From Sipunculus nudus (lineage: Eukaryota; Annelida; Sipuncula; Golfingiida; Sipunculidae), in contig CM049309.1 in the NCBI GenBank assembly GCA_026874595.1, positions 27,219,033 to 27,283,032 on the forward strand: a DNA stretch of 64,000 nt, in the 5' to 3' direction. The translations under genes and the position numbers were made by a program. Under the pieces are notes generated by a model. It ran no database searches, had not been told where the DNA came from, and was given only the letters and a program-made list of their open reading frames with translations. Shown piece after piece: positions 56,256 through 64,000 of the stretch (positions within the stretch are counted from its first letter, which is position 1; every line of letters starts with the position of its first letter).

Positions 56256-59200
56256 GCAGAGGCAATTAGGAAAGCTCAGGAGGCAGAGGCAATTAGAAAA
56301 GCTCAGGAGGCAGAGGCAATTAGAAAAGCTCAGGAGGCAGAGGCAATCAGGAAAGCTCAGGAGGCAGAGGCAATTAGGAAAGCTCAGGAGGGAGAGGCAA
56401 TTAGGAAAGCTCAGGAGGAAGAGGCAATTAGAAAAGCTCAGGAGGCAGAGGCAATTAGGAAAGCTCAGGAGGCAGAGGCAATTAGGAAAGCTCAGGAGGC
56501 AGAGGCAATTAGAAAAGCTCAGGAGGCAGAGGCAATTAGAAAAGCTCAGGAGGCAGAGGCAATTAGAAAAGCTCAGGAGGCAGAGGAAATTAGGAAAGCT
56601 CAGGAGGCAGAGGCAATTAGGAAAGCTCAGGAGGCAGAGGCAATTAGGAAAGCTCAGGAACGAGAGGCAATTAGGAAAGCTCAGGAGCGAGAGGCAATTA
56701 GAAAAGCTCAGGAGGCAGAGGCAATTAGGAAAGCTCAGGAGGCAGTGGCAATTAGGAAAGCTCAGGAGGCAGAGGCAATTAGAAAAGCTCAGGAGGCAGA
56801 GGCAATTAGGAAAGCTTAGGAGGGAGAGGCAATTAGAAAAGCTCAGGAGGCAGAGGCAATTAGAAAAGCTCAGGAGGCAGTGGCAATATGAAAAGCTCAG
56901 GAGGCAGAGGCAATTAGGAAAGCTCAAGAAGGAGAGGCAATTAGAAAAGCTCAGGAGGCAGTGGCAATTAGAAAAGCTCAGGAGGCAGAGGCAATTAGGA
57001 AAGCTCAGGAGGGAGAGGCAATTAGAAAAGCTCAGGAGGCAGAGGCAATTAGGAAAGCTCAGGAGGCAGAGGCAAATAGGAAAGCTCAGGAGGCAGAGGC
57101 AATTAGACAAGCTCAGGAGGCAGAGGCAATTAGGAAAGCTCAGGAGGGAGAGGCAATTAGACAAGCTCAGGAGGCAGAGGCAATTAGGAAAGTTCAGGAG
57201 GGAGAGGCAATTAGAAAAGCTCAGGAGGCAGTGGCAATTAGAAAAGCTCAGGAGGCAGAGGCAATTAGAAAAGCTCAGGAGGCAGAGGCAATTAGACAAG
57301 CTCAGGAGGCAGTGGCAATTAGAAAAGCTCAGGAGGCAGAGGCAATTAGAAAAGCTCAGGAGGCAGTGGCAATTAGGAAAGCTCAGGAGGCAGAGGCAAT
57401 TAGAAAAGCTCAGGAGGCAGTGGCAATTAGGAAAGCTCAAGAGGCAGAGGCAATTAGAAAAGCTCAGGAGGCAGAGGCAATTAGAAAAGCTCAGGAGGCA
57501 GTGGCAATTAGGAAAGCTCAGGAGGCAGAGGCAATTAGAAAAGCTCAGGAGGCAATTACAAAAGCTCAGGAGGCAGAGGCAATTAGGAAAGCTCAAGAAG
57601 GAGAGGCAATTAGAAAAGCTCAGGAGGCAGAGGCAATTAGAAAAGCTCAGGAGGCAGAGGCAATTAGAAAAGCTCAGGAGGCAGAGGCAATTAGATAAGC
57701 TCAGGAGGCAGAGGCAATTAGAAAAGCTCAGGAGGCAGTGGCAATTAGGAAAGCTCAGGAGGCAGAGGCAATTAGAAAAGCTCAGGAGGCAGAGGCAATT
57801 AGAAAAGCTCAGGAGGCAGTGGCAATTAGGAAAGCTCAGGAGGCAGAGGCAATTAGAAAAGCTCAGGAGGCAGAGGCAATTAGAAAAGCTCAGGAGCAAG
57901 GCAGAGGCAATTACAAAAGCTCAGGAGGCAGAGGCAATTAGGAAAGCTCAAGAAGGAGAGGCAATTAGAAAAGCTCAGGAGGCAGAGGCAATTAGAAAAG
58001 CTCAGGAGGCAGAGGCAATTAGAAAAGCTCAGGAGGCAGAGGCAATTAGATAAGCTCAAGAGGCAGAGGCATTTAGGAAAGCTCAGGAGGCAGCGGCAAT
58101 TAGAAAAGCTCAGGAGGCAGTGGCAATTAGGAAAGCTCAGGAGGCAGAGGCAATTAGACAAGCTCAGGAGGCAGAGGCAATTAGGAAAGCTCAGGAGGCT
58201 GAGGCAAATAGGAAAGCTCAGGAGGCAGAGGCAATTAGACAAGCTCAGGAGGCAGGGGCAATTAGGAAAGTTCAGGAGCAAGGCAGAGGCAATTAGACAA
58301 GCTCAGGTGGCAGAGGCAATTAGAAAAGCTCAGGTGGCAGAGGCAATTAGGAAAGCTCAAGAAGGAGAGGCAATTAGAAAAGCTCAGGAGGCAGAGGCAA
58401 TTAGAAAAGCTCAGGAGGCAGAGGCAATTAGAAAAGCTCAGGAGGCAGAGGCAATTAGGAAAGCTCAGGAGGCAGAGGCAATTAGGAAAGCTCAGGAGGG
58501 AGAGGAAATTAGGAAAGCTCAGGAGGCAGTGGCAATTAGAAAAGCTCAGTAGGCAGAGGCAATTAGGAAAGCTCAGGAGGCAGAGGCAATTAGGAAAGCT
58601 CAGGAGGCAGAGGCAATTAGAAAAGCTCAGGAGGCAGAGGCAATTAGAAAAGCTCAGGAGGCAGAGGCAATTAGAAAAGCTCAGGAGGCAGTGGCAATTA
58701 GGAAAGCTCAGGAGGCAGAGGCAATTAGAAAAGCTCAGGAGGCAGAGGCAATTAGAAAAGCTCAGGAGGCAGTGGCAATTAGGAAAGCTCAGGAGGCAGA
58801 GGCAATTACAAAAGCTCAGGAGGCAGAGGCAATTAGAAAAGCTCAGGAGCAAGGCAGAGGCAATTACAAAAGCTCAGGAGGCAGAGGCAATTAGGAAAGC
58901 TCAAGAAGGAGAGGCAATTAGAAAAGCTCAGGAGGCAGAGGCAATTAGAAAAGCTCAGGAGGCAGAGGCAATTAGAAAAGCTCAGGAGGCAGAGGCAATC
59001 AGGAAAGCTCAGGAGGCAGAGGCAATTAGGAAAGCTCAGGAGGGAGAGGCAATTAGGAAAGCTCAGGAGGAAGAGGCAATTAGAAAAGCTCAGGAGGCAG
59101 AGGCAATTAGGAAAGCTCAGGAGGCAGAGGCAATTAGGAAAGCTCAGGAGGCAGAGGCAATTAGAAAAGCTCAGGAGGCAGAGGCAATTAGAAAAGCTCA

Positions 59201-62200
59201 GGAGGCAGAGGCAATTAGAAAAGCTCAGGAGGCAGAGGAAATTAGGAAAGCTCAGGAGGCAGAGGCAATTAGGAAAGCTCAGGAGGCAGAGGCAATTAGG
59301 AAAGCTCAGGAACGAGAGGCAATTAGGAAAGCTCAGGAGCGAGAGGCAATTAGAAAAGCTCAGGAGGCAGAGGCAATTAGGAAAGCTCAGGAGGCAGTGG
59401 CAATTAGGAAAGCTCAGGAGGCAGAGGCAATTAGAAAAGCTCAGGAGGCAGAGGCAATTAGGAAAGCTTAGGAGGGAGAGGCAATTAGAAAAGCTCAGGA
59501 GGCAGAGGCAATTAGAAAAGCTCAGGAGGCAGTGGCAATATGAAAAGCTCAGGAGGCAGAGGCAATTAGGAAAGCTCAAGAAGGAGAGGCAATTAGAAAA
59601 GCTCAGGAGGCAGTGGCAATTAGAAAAGCTCAGGAGGCAGAGGCAATTAGGAAAGCTCAGGAGGGAGAGGCAATTAGAAAAGCTCAGGAGGCAGAGGCAA
59701 TTAGGAAAGCTCAGGAGGCAGAGGCAAATAGGAAAGCTCAGGAGGCAGAGGCAATTAGACAAGCTCAGGAGGCAGAGGCAATTAGGAAAGCTCAGGAGGG
59801 AGAGGCAATTAGACAAGCTCAGGAGGCAGAGGCAATTAGGAAAGTTCAGGAGGGAGAGGCAATTAGAAAAGCTCAGGAGGCAGTGGCAATTAGAAAAGCT
59901 CAGGAGGCAGAGGCAATTAGAAAAGCTCAGGAGGCAGAGGCAATTAGAAAAGCTCAGGAGGCAGAGGCAATTAGAAAAGCTCAGGAGGCAGTGGCAATTA
60001 GGAAAGCTCAGGAGGCAGAGGCAATTAGAAAAGCTCAGGAGGCAGAGGCAATTAGAAAAGCTCAGGAGGCAGTGGCAATTAGGAAAGCTCAGGAGGCAGA
60101 GGCAATTAGAAAAGCTCAGGAGGCAGAGGCAATTAGAAAAGCTCAGGAGGCAGAGGCAATTAGATAAGCTCAAGAGGCAGAGGCATTTAGGAAAGCTCAG
60201 GAGGCAGAGGCAATTAGAAAAGCTCAGGAGGCAGTGGCAATTAGGAAAGCTCAGGAGGCAGAGGCAATTAGACAAGCTCAGGAGGCAGAGGCAATTAGGA
60301 AAGCTCAGGAGGCAGAGGCAAATAGGAAAGCTCAGGAGGCAGAGGCAATTAGACAAGCTCAGGAGGCAGAGGATTAGGAAAGCTCAGGAGGCAGAGGCAA
60401 TTAGACAAGCACAGGAGGCAGAGGCAATTAGGAAAGCTGAGGAGGCAGAGGCAATTAGACAAGCTCAGGAGGCAGAGGCAATTAGGAAAGTTCAGGAGCA
60501 AGGCAGAGGCAATTAGAAAAGCTCAGGTGGCAGAGGCAATTAGGAAAGCTCAAGAAGGAGAGGCAATTAGAAAAGCTCAGGAGGCAGAGGCAATTAGAAA
60601 AGCTCAGGAGGCAGAGGCAATTAGAAAAGCTCAGGAGGCAGAGGCAATTAGGAAAGCTCAGGAGGCAGAGGCAATTAGGAAAGCTCAGGAGGCAGAGGCA
60701 ATTAGGAAAGCTCAGGAGGGAGAGGCAATTAGGAAAGCTCAGGAGGCAGAGGCAATTAGGAAAGCTCAGGAGGCAGAGGCAATTAGGAAAGCTCAGGAGG
60801 CAGAGGCAATTAGGAAAGCTCAGGAGGCAGAGGCAATTAGACAAGCTCAGGAGGCAGAGGCAATTAGGAAAGCTGAGGAGGCAGAGGCAATTAGACAAGC
60901 TCAGGAGGCAGAGGCAATTAGGAAAGTTCAGGAGCAAGGCAGAGGCAATTAGAAAAGCTCAGGAGGCAGAGGCAATTAGGAAAGCTCAAGAAGGAGAGGC
61001 AATTAGAAAAGCTCAGGAGGCAGAGGCAATTAGAAAAGCTCAGGAGGCAGAGGCAATTAGAAAAGCTCAGGAGGCAGAGGCAATTAGGAAAGCTCAGGAG
61101 GCAGAGGCAATTAGGAAAGCTCAGGAGGGAGAGGCAATTAGGAAAGCTCAGGAGGAAGAGGCAATTAGAAAAGCTCAGGAGGCAGAGGCAATTAGGAAAG
61201 CTCAGGAGGCAGAGGCAATTAGGAAAGCTCAGGAGGCAGAGGCAATTAGAAAAGCTCAGGAGGCAGAGGCAATTAGAAAAGCTCAGGAGGCAGAGGCAAT
61301 TAAAAAAGCTCAGGAGGCAGTGGCAATTAGGAAAGCTCAGGAGGCAGAGGCAAATAGAAAAGCTCAGGAGGCAGAGGCAATTAGAAAAGCTCAGGAGGCA
61401 GAGGCAATTAGGAAAGCTCAGGAGGCAGAGGCAATTAGAAAAGCTCAGGAGGCAGAGGCAATTAGATAAGCTCAGGAGGCAGAGACAATTAGACAAGCTC
61501 AGGAGGCAGAGGCAATTAGACAAGCTCAGGAGGCAGAGGCAATTAGAAAAGCTCAGGAGGCAGAGGCAATTAGGAAAGCTCAGGAGTCAGAGGCAATTAG
61601 GAAAGCTCAGGAGGCAGAGGCAATTAGGAAAGCTCAGGAGGCAGAGGCAATTAGACAAGCTCAGGAGGCAGAGACATTTAGACAAGCTCAGGAGGCAGAG
61701 GCAATTAGGAAAGCTCAGGAGGCAGAGGCAATTAGAAAAGCTCAGGAGGCAGAGGCAATTAGAAAAGCTCAGGAGGCAGAGGCAATTAGAAAAGCTCAGG
61801 AGGCAGTGGCAATTAGGAAAGCTGAGGAAGCAGAGGCAAATAGAAAAGCTCAGGAGGCAGAGGCAATTAGACAAGCTCAGGAGGCAGAGGCAATTAGGAA
61901 AGCTCAGGAGGCAGAGGCAATTAGAAAAGCTCAGGAGGCAGAGGCAATTAGATAAGCTCAGGAGGCAGAGACAATTATACAAGCTCAGGAGGCAGAGGCA
62001 ATTAGACAAGCTCAGGAGGCAGAGGCAATTAGAAAAGCTCAGGAGGCAGAGGCAATTAGGAAAGCTCAGGAGGCAGAGGCAATTAGGAAAGCTCAGGAGG
62101 GAGAGGCAATTAGACAAGCTCAGGAGGCAGAGACATTTAGACAAGCTCAGGAGGCAGAGGCAATTAGGAAAGCTCAGGAGGGAGAGGCAATTAGAAAAGC

Positions 62201-64000
62201 TCAGGAGGCAGTGGCAATTAGAAAAGCTCAGGAGGCAGAGGCAATTAGAAAAGCTCAGGAGGCAGAGGCAATTAGACAAGCTCAGGAGGCAGTGGCAATT
62301 AGAAAAGCTCAGGAGGCAGAGGCAATTAGAAAAGCTCAGGAGGCAGTGGCAATTAGAAAAGCTCAGGAGGCAGAGGCAATTAGGAAAGCTCAGGAGGCAG
62401 AGGCAATTAGAAAAGCTCAGGAGGCAGAGGCAATTAGATAAGCTCAGGAGGCAGAGACAATTAGACAAGCTCAGGAGGCAGAGGCAATTAGACAAGCTCA
62501 GGAGGCAGAGGCAATTAGACAAGCTCAGGAGGCAGAGACATTTAGACAAGCTCAGGAGGCAGAGGCAATTAGGAAAGCTCAGGAGGGAGAGGCAATTAGA
62601 AAAGCTCAGGAGGCAGTGGCAATTAGAAAAGCTCAGGAGGCAGAGGCAATTAGGAAAGCTCAGGAGGCAGAGGCAATTAGACAAGCTCAGGAGGCAGTGG
62701 CAATTAGAAAAGCTCAGGAGGCAGAGGCAATTAGAAAAGCTCAGGAGGCAGTGGCAATTAGGAAAGCTCAGGAGGCAGAGGCAATTAGAAAAGCTCAGGA
62801 GGCAGAGGCAATTAGAAAAGCTCAGGAGGCAGAGGCAATTAGGAAAGCTCAGGAGGCAGAGGCAATTAGAAAAGCTCAGGAGGCAGAGGCAATTAGACAA
62901 GCTCAGGAGGCAGAGGCAATTAGAAAAGCTCAGGAGGCGGAGGCAATTAGAAAAGCTCAGGAGGCAGTGGCAATTAGACAAGCTCAGGAGGCAGAGGCAA
63001 TTAGAAAAGCTCAGGAGGCAGAGGCAATTAGACAAGCTCAGAAGGAAGTGGCAATTAGAAAAGCTCAGGAGGCAGTGGCAATTAGAAAAGCTCAGGAGGC
63101 AGAGGCAATTAGAAAAGCTCAGGAGGGAGAGGCAATTAGAAAAGCTCAGGAGGCAGAGGCAATTAGAAAAGCTCAGGAGGCAGAGGCAATTAGAAAAGCT
63201 CAGGAGGCAGTGGCAATTAGGAAAGCTCAGGAGGCAGAGGCAATTAGAAAAGCTCAGGAGGCAGAGGCAATTAGAAAAGCTCAGGAGGCAGTGGCAATTA
63301 GGAAAGCTCAGGAGGCAGAGGCAATTAGAAAAGCTCAGGAGGCAGAGGCAATTAGAAAAGCTCAGGAGGCAGTGGCAATTAGGAAAGCTCAGGAGGCAGA
63401 GGCAATTAGAAAAGCTCAGGAGGCAGAGGCAATTAGAAAAGCTCAGGAGGCAGTGGCAATTAGAAAAGCTCAGGAGGCAGAGGGAAATAGAAAAGCTCAG
63501 GAGGCAGAGGCAATTAGACAAGCTCAGGAGGCAGAGACAATAAGGAAAGCTCAGGAGGCAGAGGCAATTAGAAAAGCTCAGGAGGCAGAGGCAATTAGAT
63601 AAGCTCAGGAGGCAGAGACAATTAGACAAGCTCAGGAGGCAGAGGCAATTAGAAAAGCTCAGGAGGCAGAGGCAATTAGGAAAGCTCAGGAGGCAGAGCC
63701 AATTAGACAAGCTCAGGAGGCAGAGGCAATTAGACAAGCTCAGGAGGCAGGGACAATTAGACAAGCTCAGGAGGCAGAGGCAATTAGGAAAGCTCAGGAG
63801 GGAGAGGCAATTAGAAAAGCTCAGGAGGCAGATGCAATGAGAAAAGCTCAGGAGGCAGAGGCAATTAGACAAGCTCAGGAGGGAGAGGCAATTAGAAAAG
63901 CTCAGGAGGCAGTGGCAATGAGAAAAGCTCAGGAGGCAGAGGCAATTAGAAAAGCTCAGGAGGCAGAGGCAATTAGACAAGCTGAGGAGGCAGTGGCAAT

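Larger units (their letters stand above)
45759..64000 (+). repeat. Giant 27-bp minisatellite encoding a 9-residue unit
   Basis: From 45759 to the window edge (18.2 kb, about 675 units) the sequence is CAGGAGGCAGAGGCAATTAG followed by GAAAGCT, repeated. Composition per unit is 10 G, 10 A, 4 C and 3 T, so the plus strand is 74% purine and the GC content jumps to about 52%. Variants fall at few sites: AGG/AGA (silent Arg), AAA/CAA (Lys/Gln), GAG/GTG (Glu/Val), GCA/GGA (Ala/Gly). A 4-bp insertion (..GAGCAAGGCAGAG..) recurs about 19 times between 46440 and 60935. In-frame stops also recur (AGATAA; AGCTTAGG; CAATATGA; CTCAGTAG). Long duplicated blocks are evident. The longest plus-strand frame is 62616-63602, but it and most other plus-strand frames begin at GTG or another non-ATG codon. 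The array runs off the window. Confidence 0.98.

Noticed and set aside
62616-63602. 328-codon plus-strand frame in the array as a separate gene
   Set aside because: It starts at a GTG inside a repeat unit, not an ATG, and is bounded by in-array stops. It is kept only as part of the repeat feature.
46426-63980. Very long minus-strand frames (up to 797 codons) of Leu/Ser/Cys repeats across the array
   Set aside because: They are the antisense reading of a 27-bp unit that happens to lack stops. They have no unique start region or signal, and they break at the same 4-bp insertions as the plus strand.

Overview
This window looks like animal nuclear DNA, most likely from a mollusc and probably a bivalve. 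Three things point that way. The DNA is AT-rich and built almost wholly of nested non-autonomous repeats. Those repeats have the layout of bivalve pearl/Helentron-type elements: a short head, a core of tandem monomers, a (GGAC)n-like stretch and a hairpin tail. The one conserved gene piece is an intron-bounded eukaryotic exon. The species assignment is inference. I found no tRNA, rRNA, CRISPR array, operon or other prokaryotic feature.

Layout. Positions 1-7029 hold pieces of two repeat families (called A and D here), with two small DNA transposons nested inside: a 691-bp MITE with a 5-bp target duplication, and a piggyBac-type MITE bounded by TTAA. From 7030 a family C element made of ~181-bp monomers begins. 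Positions 7654-21414 are two nearly identical head-to-tail copies of a ~6.88-kb segment. Their junctions lie inside family C monomers, as expected from unequal crossing-over. Position 22042-22193 on the minus strand is an exon of the RNA exosome subunit RRP40 (EXOSC3), the only confident protein-coding gene part here. Positions 22200-45340 are a nest of repeats. They include a family B insertion (23520-24784), a complete family D element (26081-29075), family A elements, a TIR transposon (35086-36649), a complete family A element inserted in an older A copy (37547-39447), and a 4.7-kb family B element inserted in that same older copy (39984-44717).

From 45759 to the window end (over 18 kb, about 675 units) the sequence is one uninterrupted 27-bp minisatellite. 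On the plus strand it encodes a nine-residue unit, AEAIRKAQE and variants. A non-repetitive lead-in and a good ATG (45711) precede it, so its left edge looks like part of a gene. However, a recurring 4-bp insertion and several stop-codon variants break the frame many times, so most of the array cannot be one conventional exon as sequenced.

The most interesting signals are: the giant coding-like minisatellite with block-wise higher-order duplications; a shared transposon architecture across four families, with three insertions confirmed by empty-site paralogues inside the window; an exact 12-bp palindrome, GGTGGCGCCACC, embedded in different repeat families; and the recent 6.88-kb duplication with a mapped crossover. 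Family letters A-D are labels made for this report, not established names.
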